Positions 1-7,566 of a DNA stretch of 9,853 nt are shown piece after piece. The notes beneath the pieces were generated by a model, which saw only the letters and a list, made by a program, of their open reading frames with translations, did not search any database and was not told where the DNA came from. The stretch spans positions 1-9,853 of the forward strand of contig JAPOHS010000038.1 in NCBI GenBank assembly GCA_029979325.1. The letters run 5' to 3'. Position 1 is the stretch's first letter. The number at the start of each line of letters is the position of its first letter. The DNA comes from Pseudomonadota bacterium. Lineage in GTDB: Bacteria > Pseudomonadota > Gammaproteobacteria > UBA11654. Position numbers and translations under genes: made by a program.

Positions 1-1
1 A

Positions 2-292
2 ATGCTTGAAAAAGTTGCCATAAGAGGCGCACCACGCGCAAAGATCAATGGTTATCGGATTGGCGGTAAGACTGGAACAGCTCAAATTGCAGCTGCAAAA
101 TATGCTTCAGATAAGCACAATGCTTTATTCGTGGGTTTGGCACCGCTCACAAAACCAAAGATAGCAATTGCCGTTATTGTTAATGAGCCTGGGGGGAAGG
201 AATATTATGGCGGACAAGTTGCAGCACCAGTTTTTTCTGAGATAGGTTCGCATACGCTTAGGCTTCTGGGAATAGCACCTGATGACAAATAA
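2..292 (+). CDS. ftsI: Peptidoglycan D,D-transpeptidase FtsI (PBP3), C-terminal end, 5' truncated by window
   Basis: This is the last ~96 residues of the septum-specific penicillin-binding protein that cross-links stem peptides in the periplasm during division. The visible part contains the KTGT active-site box of the transpeptidase domain (residues 23-26 of the visible part, bases 68-79), preceded by GYRIGG. It then has the FVGLAP strand and the YYGGQVAAPVF segment typical of FtsI/PBP3 C-termini. The protein ends in TAA soon after this domain, as in the family. The SxxK and SxN motifs lie upstream of the window, so the ATG at base 2 is an internal methionine, not the start. The identity rests on the KTGT context plus mraY and ftsW downstream; a generic class B PBP is the alternative. 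The next gene is mraY, where murE and murF would normally stand. Confidence 0.93.
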   Translation: MLEKVAIRGAPRAKINGYRIGGKTGTAQIAAAKYASDKHNALFVGLAPLTKPKIAIAVIVNEPGGKEYYGGQVAAPVFSEIGSHTLRLLGIAPDDK

Positions 293-332
293 TTTTAATA
301 TGATAAGTGTTAATCTAACGACAATATTTTTT

Positions 333-352
333 AGGAGATGTTGAGTAAGTAA
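333..352 (+). promoter_or_regulatory. Strong AGGAG Shine-Dalgarno with a four-codon mini-ORF ahead of mraY
   Basis: AGGAG (333-337) is the best ribosome-binding sequence in the 62-base ftsI-mraY gap, but it ends 17 bases before the mraY ATG, which is too far for direct use. It abuts ATG TTG AGT AAG TAA (338-352), whose stop ends two bases before the mraY start. With TTG 341 as start the spacing is 3. Either the mini-ORF couples translation into mraY, or this is a leftover ribosome site from a gene once located here. Both readings are inference. Confidence 0.3.
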
Positions 353-354
353 CC

Positions 355-1434
355 ATGTTTTTGTATTTTTCTGAAAATTTGATTGAGTGGTTTTCGCCAT
401 TGAATGCTTTCACTTATATTACAACCAGAGGTATTCTCGCTGCACTAACAGCTCTTATTATTTCTTTCCTTTTTGGCCCCAAGATCATCACTGTGCTTCA
501 GGGGAAAAAAATCGGTGAGACAATCAGAACCGATGGCCCATCCAGTCACTCATTAAAAGGTGGCACTCCTACGATGGGAGGAATCATGATTATTCTCTCA
601 ATTGTTGTCAGCGTTCTTGTATGGTCAGACTTAAGCAATGTTTATAATTTGGTTCTCATTGCATCAATCATTTCTTTTGGACTCATTGGATTTATTGATG
701 ATTTCACAAAACTTAAAAAAAGCAAAAAAGGCATGTCTGCAAAAACAAAGTTTGCTTTGCAGCTTATCGTCGCTGCTTCATCGACTTATTATCTATTGGG
801 GCAAGGGAGCGAAGTATTGAGTTCAGAGGTCCTTATCCCTTTCACAAATAATATTCGAGTTGATTTAGGCTGGCTCTTTTTGCCTTTTGCAATTTTCGTA
901 ATTGTTGGCTCAAGCAATGCAGTTAATCTAACCGATGGATTGGATGGTTTGGCAATCATGCCTGTCTCAATGATTGCAATTGCCTTAGGAATTTTTGCTT
1001 ATGTGACTGGTAATTTTAACTTTGCTGAGTATCTGGATTTGCCATTTCTACAAGATGCAGGCGAAGTTTTTGTTTTTTGTTGTGCGATCTCTGGTGCTGG
1101 ATTGGGGTTTCTTTGGTTTAACACTTATCCAGCTCAGATTTTTATGGGAGATGTCGGTGCAGTATCACTTGGCGGAATTCTTGGAACCATTGCTGTCATT
1201 GTCAAACAAGAGTTGATTTTGGCTATCATGGGCGGGGTTTTTATCATGGAAACCTTATCAGTAATTCTTCAGGTTGGTTCATTCAAGCTGAGAGGAAAAA
1301 GAATCTTTAATATGGCTCCAATACATCATCACTTTGAATTAAAAGGATGGGCTGAGCCCAAAGTGATTGTGAGGTTCTGGATCATCACCGTTTTCCTTGT
1401 GCTCATAGGCTTATCAAGTCTAAAGATAAGGTAA
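355..1434 (+). CDS. mraY: Phospho-N-acetylmuramoyl-pentapeptide transferase MraY
   Basis: MraY is an inner-membrane enzyme that transfers phospho-MurNAc-pentapeptide from UDP to undecaprenyl phosphate, giving lipid I. The 359-residue product has the normal length and about ten hydrophobic segments. Visible signatures are RGTPTMGG-like KGGTPTMGG (69-76), the catalytic DD pair in GFIDDF (D115, D116), NLTDGLDGLA (191-200), FNTYPAQIFMGDVG with D266, and the HHH motif in MAPIHHHFELKGW (324-326). An in-frame TAA lies at 346-348, so ATG 355 is the only possible ATG start, and it matches the N-terminus of E. coli MraY well. No good Shine-Dalgarno sits at normal distance. The gene is followed after one base by ftsW; murD, normally between them, is absent. 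Confidence 0.98.
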   Translation: MFLYFSENLIEWFSPLNAFTYITTRGILAALTALIISFLFGPKIITVLQGKKIGETIRTDGPSSHSLKGGTPTMGGIMIILSIVVSVLVWSDLSNVYNLVLIASIISFGLIGFIDDFTKLKKSKKGMSAKTKFALQLIVAASSTYYLLGQGSEVLSSEVLIPFTNNIRVDLGWLFLPFAIFVIVGSSNAVNLTDGLDGLAIMPVSMIAIALGIFAYVTGNFNFAEYLDLPFLQDAGEVFVFCCAISGAGLGFLWFNTYPAQIFMGDVGAVSLGGILGTIAVIVKQELILAIMGGVFIMETLSVILQVGSFKLRGKRIFNMAPIHHHFELKGWAEPKVIVRFWIITVFLVLIGLSSLKIR

Positions 1435-1435
1435 T

Positions 1436-2587
1436 ATGAATATTGCAACGAGAGGATCAAACGATGCATTCGATCGACTCTTTTTAATAGCTTGTGCATT
1501 TTTGGTCATCGGAGGCATTGTGATGTTGTCTTCAGCATCCATGCCAATTTCCATGAAACATTTTGGAAGTCCTTATGGCTATGTGAATAAGCAACTTTTT
1601 TCAATCGGACTTGGCTTAGCTGGCGGTCTGTTTATATTTGTTATACCCACACAATTTTGGGAAAAATTAGGAATATTTTTGCCACTCCTATCTCTTATTC
1701 TTTTGGCGTCCGTTTTTATTCCTGGCATGGGTTTGACTGTGAATGGATCAACAAGATGGCTCGCTATACCTGGCCTTCCTAATATTCAAGTCATTGATCC
1801 TGCTAGATTGTTGCTGATGATGTATATGGCGGGATATTGCTATAGGCAACAAGAGAATGTAAAAGATAATTTCATGAGTTTCGTGAAACCGATGATTTTT
1901 ATCATCCCAGCATGTCTTCTCTTATTGCTTCAGCCTGATTTTGGCTCAACGGTCATTATTTTATCAGTTACGGCTGGACTGTTTTTCTTAGCAGGATTTA
2001 AAATGAGATTCTTTATTTTATTGGTCATACTCCTCGCGTCATTATTTGCAGTGCTGATATATATTGCGCCATACAGAATGGCTAGGCTGACATACTTTCT
2101 TGAGCCATGGAATGACCCTCTTGGAGCTGGCTACCAGCTCACTAATTCGCTCATTGCGATTGGCTCGGGTGGATTATTTGGCTTAGGGCTCGGGGAAAGC
2201 TTGCAAAAGCTTTTTTATCTACCAGAAGCACATACAGATTTTATATTTGCAATCATAGCTGAAGAGCTTGGCTTGCTTGGCACAATCATTCTATTGTTAC
2301 TTTATAGTCTTTTGATCTATCGAATCTTTGCGATTGGGTTTATAGCACTCAATGCAAAAAGAGTCTTTCAAAGTTACTTATGTATGGCAATAGGGCTATG
2401 GTTAGCGATGCAAGTGATCATTAACTTGGGGGTAAACATGGGCATGCTGCCGACCAAAGGTCTCACCTTGCCACTGATCAGTTACGGAAGCAGCAGTATT
2501 TCTATGACATTGGTCACTCTCGCGATCGTTCTAAAGATTGGGTATGAGAACCCCAGGCAAAAGAAGAATTTAAGAACCAATGGATGA
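1436..2587 (+). CDS. ftsW: Septal peptidoglycan glycosyltransferase FtsW (SEDS family)
   Basis: FtsW is a polytopic inner-membrane SEDS protein that polymerises lipid II into septal glycan together with FtsI. The 383 residues carry about ten hydrophobic segments. FtsW hallmarks are LSSASMP (31-37), NGSTRW with R107, LLQPDFGS (164-171), the GAGYQLTNSL loop (230-239), and YLPEAHTDFIFAIIAEELG with the putative catalytic D268. MLPTKGLTLPLISYGSSS (337-354) is near the C-terminus. The protein lacks the long N-terminal extension of E. coli FtsW. The usual QP(S/A)E...K motif of the fourth membrane region is altered to QVID...R (118-124). AAGG (1428-1431) serves as ribosome site. The 3' end overlaps murG by 8 bases, which suggests translational coupling. 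Confidence 0.97.
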   Translation: MNIATRGSNDAFDRLFLIACAFLVIGGIVMLSSASMPISMKHFGSPYGYVNKQLFSIGLGLAGGLFIFVIPTQFWEKLGIFLPLLSLILLASVFIPGMGLTVNGSTRWLAIPGLPNIQVIDPARLLLMMYMAGYCYRQQENVKDNFMSFVKPMIFIIPACLLLLLQPDFGSTVIILSVTAGLFFLAGFKMRFFILLVILLASLFAVLIYIAPYRMARLTYFLEPWNDPLGAGYQLTNSLIAIGSGGLFGLGLGESLQKLFYLPEAHTDFIFAIIAEELGLLGTIILLLLYSLLIYRIFAIGFIALNAKRVFQSYLCMAIGLWLAMQVIINLGVNMGMLPTKGLTLPLISYGSSSISMTLVTLAIVLKIGYENPRQKKNLRTNG

Positions 2588-3707
2588 TAAATATAGAATA
2601 CTTATTGCCACCGGCGGCACTGGCGGCCATATTTACCCTGCAATTGCTTTGGCTCATCAATATGAAAACGACGGACATCAAGTCATTATTGTTGGGACCG
2701 GGAATGAGACAGAAAAAAAGATCTTTGCATCTGAAGACCTCACGGTGAAGTATTTCCCATCAAAACTCAAAGATTATCCAACTTATAAAAAATTTTTACA
2801 CAGCTTTTGGGTGGGTAAAGAAGTTAAGAATTTTGTAAAAGAAATAAAACCTGACATGATTCTTGGAATGGGTGGATATGCATCATCCGAAATTTGTCGT
2901 GCTGGAGGCAAAGATGTATGTGTGATCATTCAAGAGCAAAACTCGATAGCAGGTAGAGTGAATAGATTTCTTATTTTTTTTGGGAAAGCGAGCGCTGCAA
3001 TACAAGGTTTGCCAGGTTCATTTGGTAAATTAGACAGGTTGATGATGAGATTTTCGGATGACATGAGATTTTTAGGAAATCCAATCAGGAAAGAGATTTT
3101 AGATATTAAAAGAGATTCTTCCAAAGCGGATCAATCTAAAGATCTAAAAGTTTTTATTATGGGAGGAAGCCAGGGAGCAAGATCAATAAATATGAGCGCT
3201 CCAAATGCATTAGCAGCTCTCAACAAGACTATGAATATAAAGGTTGTACACGATACTGGAGATCATGATTATGATGAAGTCAATGATGCATATAAAAGGC
3301 TTGGTATAGATGCAAAAGTATCAAAATTTAATCCAAATGTGGAATCGGCATATGGCTGGGCAGACTTATTTATAGGAAGAGCCGGAGCAATGACCATTTC
3401 TGAGCTCAGTGCTATTGGACTTCCCTCGATTCTGATTCCTTTCCCATATGCCATGGATAATCATCAATTTTATAATGCCCGCTTTCTAGAAAAGAAAGGC
3501 GGGGCAGTGATCATTGATGATAAGAATCTTACATCTGAACATCTGGCAGACGTAATTAAGGACCTCAGTGAAGATAGAGAAACATTAAAAAAAATGAGTG
3601 AATCAGCCTTTGATGATCGTTTTGTTCACGCAACAAAGAATATTGTTGATTTTACTTATCAAGTTATTAAGAAATCGAAGCTAATGGGTGACCATTATCC
3701 AATGTGA
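2580..3707 (+). CDS. murG: UDP-GlcNAc:lipid I N-acetylglucosaminyltransferase MurG
   Basis: MurG is a peripheral membrane GT-B glycosyltransferase that adds GlcNAc to lipid I to give lipid II on the cytoplasmic face. Its 375 residues are slightly longer than the E. coli protein (about 355). Visible motifs are GGTGGH (12-17) in the N-terminal domain, GMGGY (96-100), EQNSIAG (119-125), GNP (166-168), and GGSQGAR (195-201) at the start of the C-terminal UDP-GlcNAc-binding domain. RAGAMTISE (267-275) and DNHQFYNA (293-300) complete the nucleotide-sugar site. The start ATG lies inside the end of ftsW. The stop overlaps the murB start. murC, which usually follows murG in gammaproteobacteria, is absent. 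Confidence 0.97.
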   Translation: MDDKYRILIATGGTGGHIYPAIALAHQYENDGHQVIIVGTGNETEKKIFASEDLTVKYFPSKLKDYPTYKKFLHSFWVGKEVKNFVKEIKPDMILGMGGYASSEICRAGGKDVCVIIQEQNSIAGRVNRFLIFFGKASAAIQGLPGSFGKLDRLMMRFSDDMRFLGNPIRKEILDIKRDSSKADQSKDLKVFIMGGSQGARSINMSAPNALAALNKTMNIKVVHDTGDHDYDEVNDAYKRLGIDAKVSKFNPNVESAYGWADLFIGRAGAMTISELSAIGLPSILIPFPYAMDNHQFYNARFLEKKGGAVIIDDKNLTSEHLADVIKDLSEDRETLKKMSESAFDDRFVHATKNIVDFTYQVIKKSKLMGDHYPM

Positions 3708-4573
3708 TGGGGAATAATATTGTCCTTAATGAGTCTTTATCGAGGCATACTTCTTGGAAGATTGGCGGTCCTGCTGATATTTTTTTTACACCAAATGATC
3801 GAAACGACCTCTCTGATTTTTTGAAATCAAATGATTGCATAATCACCTGGTTAGGAAATGGAACAAATATTTTAGTAAGGGATGCTGGCGTTAGAGGTGT
3901 GGTAATTTCAACAAGAAAGTCTCTTAATAAAATTGAATTAATAGACCAATCTAATTATTTGGTTGAAGTCGGCGTTTCATGTTTTGAATTAGCCATGTAT
4001 GCAACAAAGAATAATTTTGGACCAGCTGCATTTTTTTCTGGAATACCTGGATCAATTGGAGGAGCGCTGACTATGAATGCGGGTTGTTTTGGCAATGAAA
4101 CATGGGAATTTGTTAAGAGCGTTGAGGTGATGGACCGAAATGGAGAGATTCACCATTTGAATCAGAAAGAGTTTTCGATTTCATATCGATCAGTGGGATT
4201 CCCATTTCCTCTCTGGTTCTTATCTTGCGTGATGTCCTTTCCAGAAGATGGGTTTACCACAATAGAAGAGTTGAAGAGCATGAGGGATTCTAGGTTAGAG
4301 CGCCAACCCCTTACTGAGAATACATGCGGATCTGTTTTCAAGAATCCAGATGGAAATCATGCTGGCGATCTCATAGAAAGATCTGGCCTCAAAGGTTTTA
4401 GAATTGGAGGATGCGCCGTTTCAGAAAAACATGCAAACTTTATTGTTAATGACAAAGAGGCAACCGCCAGTGATATTGAAACACTGATCAAGCATATTCA
4501 GAAAACTGTTAAGGATCATTATGGGATAGACTTAGAAACTGAGGTCAGAATCATCGGTGAGTATCGTGAGTGA
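3704..4573 (+). CDS. murB: UDP-N-acetylenolpyruvoylglucosamine reductase MurB (short, type II-like)
   Basis: MurB is a cytoplasmic FAD enzyme that reduces UDP-GlcNAc-enolpyruvate with NADPH to UDP-MurNAc. The FAD-binding domain shows TSWKIGGPAD (16-25), LGNGTNILVRD (50-60) and SGIPGSIGGALTMNAGCFG (112-130). The catalytic residues expected for the family are present: R162 in SYRS, the proton-donor serine S210 in CGSVFKNP (208-215), and a glutamate near the C-terminus (E280 in LETEVRIIGE). At 289 residues it fits the shorter type II MurB rather than the ~340-residue E. coli type I enzyme. The start may be GTG 3704 (4-base GTGA overlap with murG) or ATG 3707 (1-base TGATG overlap); the sequence does not decide between them. 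The end overlaps the presumed ddl start by 17 bases. Confidence 0.96.
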   Translation: MMGNNIVLNESLSRHTSWKIGGPADIFFTPNDRNDLSDFLKSNDCIITWLGNGTNILVRDAGVRGVVISTRKSLNKIELIDQSNYLVEVGVSCFELAMYATKNNFGPAAFFSGIPGSIGGALTMNAGCFGNETWEFVKSVEVMDRNGEIHHLNQKEFSISYRSVGFPFPLWFLSCVMSFPEDGFTTIEELKSMRDSRLERQPLTENTCGSVFKNPDGNHAGDLIERSGLKGFRIGGCAVSEKHANFIVNDKEATASDIETLIKHIQKTVKDHYGIDLETEVRIIGEYRE

Positions 4574-5486
4574 TGAAATAAAATCTTTTTCAAAAGTAGC
4601 AGTCCTTTATGGTGGGAGCTCTTCAGAAAGGGAAATATCACTTATAACTGGTAAAGCTGTATTTGAATCTTTGCAATCTAAAGGGTTAGAAGTGATTCTT
4701 GTTGACACCATTGACCCTTTTATTGAAGTACTGAAGACTGAAAAAGTCACTCACGCATGGATAGCTCTTCACGGTTCTGACGGCGAAGACGGAAAGATAC
4801 AGTCAATCCTCAATATGCTAAAAATAAAATATACAGGAAGTGATCCAGTCACTTGTTCGATTACGATGAATAAGTATTTTACTAAGACAATTCTGAAATC
4901 TAATGGATTTAAAACTCCTGAATTTATGGTTGTCGATTCAGGCACTCAATACGAAAACATTATTAAAAAATTAAAAGAACCCTTTGTATTAAAACAATGC
5001 TCAGAGGGATCAAGCATTGGCATTTATATTATTGAGAGCAAAGAGGGGTATTTACAGCATTTTTCTGAAATTGAAAAAAGCAATGATTGGATCATTGCCG
5101 AGCAATTCATGCAAGGTGATGAATACACTTCTACATTTTTAGACGGCAGAGCACTCCCGATCATCAAGATCCAAGCAAAAAATCATGAATTCTATGACTA
5201 TGATGCAAAATATTTGAGTGATGAAACCCAATATATTTGTCCCTGTGGATTAGATGCAGGAATAGAAATGGCAATCAACGAAGAGTGTGAGAGGGTATTC
5301 AATCTATTCAATATCAAAGGATGGGGGAGGCTTGATTTTTTTCTAGATCAGCATAACGCTCCAGTAATCCTTGAAATCAATACAGTTCCTGGAATGACAA
5401 CGCATAGCCTGGTGCCGATGTCAGCAAAAGAGGCAGGAATTGATTTTGAATCATTGTGTTTTGAGATTCTAAAATCGTCGGATTGA
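4557..5486 (+). CDS. ddl: D-alanine-D-alanine ligase
   Basis: Ddl is a cytoplasmic ATP-grasp ligase that makes the D-Ala-D-Ala dipeptide used to finish the UDP-MurNAc-pentapeptide. Visible motifs are GGSSSEREISL (19-29, with E24), LHGSDGEDGKIQ (71-82), the ATP-binding lysine K146 followed by EGSSIG (150-155), and YDYDAKYLSDETQY (213-226). The Mg-binding residues are D260 in GRLDFF and E273 and N275 in EINTVPGMT. The 309 residues are normal for DdlB. The family's usual Lys-Pro of the ATP-grasp loop is Lys-Gln here (Q147). The start could be GTG 4557 (with GAGG at 4541-4544 upstream) or the in-frame GTG 4566; both overlap murB. ftsQ follows after 3 bases. Confidence 0.97.
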   Translation: MSIVSDEIKSFSKVAVLYGGSSSEREISLITGKAVFESLQSKGLEVILVDTIDPFIEVLKTEKVTHAWIALHGSDGEDGKIQSILNMLKIKYTGSDPVTCSITMNKYFTKTILKSNGFKTPEFMVVDSGTQYENIIKKLKEPFVLKQCSEGSSIGIYIIESKEGYLQHFSEIEKSNDWIIAEQFMQGDEYTSTFLDGRALPIIKIQAKNHEFYDYDAKYLSDETQYICPCGLDAGIEMAINEECERVFNLFNIKGWGRLDFFLDQHNAPVILEINTVPGMTTHSLVPMSAKEAGIDFESLCFEILKSSD

Positions 5487-5489
5487 ACT

Positions 5490-6251
5490 TTGGCATCGCT
5501 TGCAAAAAAAAGAACAAGAAAGAATAGAAGAAGAGGTGCTTTTTCTTCTAGGGCAAAACCCCACCTAAAGAGAAGCACAAGTGGAATGGTTAGAAAAATA
5601 ATTTATTTAATGATTTTCTCAGGGGCTTTTTTCTCTGCTTTCTCAGTGATCAATCAAAAGATTACTGAAGTTCAATATATGACCGAAATAAATAGAGTTT
5701 CTTTGGATGATCTGGAAGCAGTTTCATCAAGAATTTATAACCAAGGTTTTTTGCAAATTAATTTGAGCCAGGTCAAGCAAGAAATAGAAGCAATTAATTG
5801 GGTAAAAAGTGCGAGCATCGAAAGACGATGGCCTGATCGTGTAAATATCTTCATTGAAGAAGAGAATATTATTGGTCGCTGGAACAATCAGTCGATTATT
5901 AACTCAAAAGGCAGTCTTTTTAATCTCAATCAGCAAACATTACCAAGTGGCTTAATTGAATTTTATGGACCCGATGGTCAGCAAGACATAGTTTTTAAAA
6001 AGTACTTAGTATTTACACAAGAATTGGCTGCGAGAGGAATCCTAATTGAAACAATGACACTTGATTTTAAGGGATCATGGAGCATTACAATTAGGCCTGG
6101 TATCACCATAAGATTTGGAAAAAATAATGTCAGTGAGAGATTTGAACGTTTTTTGATGATTTGGGATGAATCTCTATTAGATAATTTGGCAGTAATTGAA
6201 TATATTGACCTAAGATATACAGAAGGTTTTTCAATTAAAAAAAGAAAGTAA
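5490..6251 (+). CDS. ftsQ: Cell division protein FtsQ
   Basis: FtsQ is a bitopic inner-membrane protein that links FtsK to the FtsB-FtsL complex in the divisome. The 253-residue product starts at TTG with a very basic cytoplasmic tail (KKRTRKNRRR, 6-15). One membrane segment follows (about 36-53), then a POTRA domain (about 57-127) containing INWVKSASIERRWPDRVNIFIEEE (102-125), and a beta domain ending in IDLRYTEGFSIKK. That last strand corresponds to the FtsB-binding edge in E. coli. Divergent sequence is normal for FtsQ; position and the POTRA signature settle the call. A later start at ATG 5586 would remove most of the basic tail; the TTG 3 bases after ddl seems better but has only a weak ribosome site. 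Confidence 0.94.
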   Translation: MASLAKKRTRKNRRRGAFSSRAKPHLKRSTSGMVRKIIYLMIFSGAFFSAFSVINQKITEVQYMTEINRVSLDDLEAVSSRIYNQGFLQINLSQVKQEIEAINWVKSASIERRWPDRVNIFIEEENIIGRWNNQSIINSKGSLFNLNQQTLPSGLIEFYGPDGQQDIVFKKYLVFTQELAARGILIETMTLDFKGSWSITIRPGITIRFGKNNVSERFERFLMIWDESLLDNLAVIEYIDLRYTEGFSIKKRK

Positions 6252-6259
6252 ATATTCAA

Positions 6260-7492
6260 ATGGCAAGAAGTGGCTCAAGTGAAATCATTGCATCTGTGGA
6301 TATAGGAACATCCAAGATCGTAGCATTGATAGCAGAAATAAACGGTGACAATGAGCTGAAGATTATCGGAGTAGGTACAGAGCCTTCTCGTGGACTAAAG
6401 AAAGGTGTGGTGGTCAATATTGAGTCCACCGTGGATTCAATTGGAAAAGCAATCAAGCAAGCAGAGGGAATCGCAGAATGTGACATCAATACTGTATTTG
6501 CAGGCATAGCAGGCAGCCATGTCAGAAGCTATGATGGCCACGGTTTTGTCCGTATCAATGAAGGAGAAGTCTCGCAAGAAGATATTGATGGGGCAGTCGA
6601 TGCATCCATTGCGATGAAGATTCCATCAGAAGAGAGAATATTGCATGTACTCCCAAAAGATTTTGTAATTGATGGGCAAGACGGAATCTCTGAACCAATT
6701 GGTATGTCAGGAATTAGACTTGAAGCAGATGTGCACATTGTAACCATATCAAAAACAGCTGAAGAGAATATTGTGAAATCGCTTGATCAATGTGATCTTG
6801 ATATTCAAGAAGTGGTCCTGGAGCCGCTTGCATCAAGTATGTCGGTTTTATCGCAAGACGAGAAAGAATTGGGCGCTTGTTTAATTGACATTGGTGGCGG
6901 GACAACAGATATTGCAATCTTTAAAGATGGTCAAATTATAACCACGAAGGTCATTCCTGTTGGCGGTGATCATGTGACGAGGGATATAGCTCATGAGCTA
7001 AAAACCCCCGTTGATGAGGCTGAGATCATAAAAATTGAACATGCTGCAACGCTCTCAAAGCTGAATGGGTCAGATGAGCTCATTGATGTTCCGAGTGTTG
7101 GAGATCGAGAGACCAGAAAGACAGACAGAAAGGTGCTAGGTTCTGTGGTTGAGCAAAGATATGAGGAAATATTTGAGGTTATCAAGAGTGAAGTTGGCAA
7201 GATCAGTCTTGATAGCTTAAGAGCCGGTGTCATTTTGACTGGAGGTGCTTCAAAATTAGATGGAGCCGTTGAATTGGCTGAGGCTGTTTTTGACTGTGAT
7301 GTTAGATTGGGATATCCCAAACCAATGAGCGGAGCATTTGAATCAATCAATGGGCCTGAGCATGCAACCGGTGCAGGGCTTCTCTTGTATGCGCTTGAAA
7401 AATATAAATCCAAGCCGGATGATCTAGTAAAACAAAAATCTGCGGCACCCTTTTTCCAAAAAATACAAAACTGGTTTTCATCAAATTTATAA
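6260..7492 (+). CDS. ftsA: Cell division protein FtsA
   Basis: FtsA is an actin-like ATPase that tethers FtsZ filaments to the inner membrane and recruits later division proteins. The 410 residues show the phosphate-1 motif SVDIGTSKIVALI (12-24), the SHV-containing FtsA-specific 1C region (about 84-160), the phosphate-2 motif LIDIGGGTTDIA (208-219) and the late ILTGGASKLDG adenosine motif. A C-terminal amphipathic membrane-targeting helix, PFFQKIQNWFSSNL (397-410), is complete. ftsQ ends 8 bases upstream. All key parts are intact, which argues that it still works with an FtsZ. No ftsZ follows, however: after TAA there are 74 bases and then lpxC. Confidence 0.98.
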   Translation: MARSGSSEIIASVDIGTSKIVALIAEINGDNELKIIGVGTEPSRGLKKGVVVNIESTVDSIGKAIKQAEGIAECDINTVFAGIAGSHVRSYDGHGFVRINEGEVSQEDIDGAVDASIAMKIPSEERILHVLPKDFVIDGQDGISEPIGMSGIRLEADVHIVTISKTAEENIVKSLDQCDLDIQEVVLEPLASSMSVLSQDEKELGACLIDIGGGTTDIAIFKDGQIITTKVIPVGGDHVTRDIAHELKTPVDEAEIIKIEHAATLSKLNGSDELIDVPSVGDRETRKTDRKVLGSVVEQRYEEIFEVIKSEVGKISLDSLRAGVILTGGASKLDGAVELAEAVFDCDVRLGYPKPMSGAFESINGPEHATGAGLLLYALEKYKSKPDDLVKQKSAAPFFQKIQNWFSSNL

Positions 7493-7566
7493 AAAAATAT
7501 TTGGGATATAGTATCTTTATGATAGTCTTGAGCTGCCTATATCATTGATTTATAGGGAAAAGATAC
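7493..7566 (+). promoter_or_regulatory. ftsA-lpxC gap: candidate promoter and ribosome site of lpxC
   Basis: This 74-base non-coding gap stands where ftsZ would be. It holds TATCAT (7540-7545), a five-of-six match to a -10 box, with a poor -35 candidate TTATGA (7517-7522) 17 bases upstream. AGGGA (7554-7558) lies 8 bases before the lpxC ATG and is a good ribosome site. lpxC often has its own promoter in the short gap behind ftsZ in gammaproteobacteria; the promoter boxes here are weak and remain a guess. No piece of ftsZ coding sequence can be recognised. Confidence 0.35.
7505..7543. repeat. 7-base inverted repeat in the ftsA-lpxC gap
   Basis: GATATAG (7505-7511) and CTATATC (7537-7543) are perfect inverted copies separated by 25 bases. 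The arms are AT-rich, the loop is long and no T-run follows, so this is not a terminator. It could be an operator-like dyad overlapping the possible lpxC promoter, or chance in AT-rich DNA. Confidence 0.25.

Noticed and set aside
299..304. TATGAT as a promoter -10 box before mraY
   Set aside because: No -35-like hexamer exists 16-18 bases upstream, and the tight cluster suggests read-through from ftsI.
308..318. GTTA-ATC-TAAC dyad after ftsI as a terminator
   Set aside because: The stem is only four pairs and AT-rich; the T-run that follows is 8 bases away, so it would not terminate, and downstream genes need read-through.
125..400. A 91-codon - strand open frame spanning the ftsI end, the gap and the mraY start
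   Set aside because: It crosses two real genes on the other strand and shows no family signature; it is most likely a chance frame in AT-rich DNA.
6991..7413. A 140-codon open frame on the - strand inside ftsA
   Set aside because: It is fully antisense to a well-conserved ftsA, is rich in Ser and Pro as expected for a shadow frame, and has no recognisable domain or ribosome site.
7528..7556. TTGAGC and TATAGG with 17-base spacing before lpxC
   Set aside because: Transcription would begin about 4 bases before the ATG and so exclude the good AGGGA ribosome site from the mRNA.
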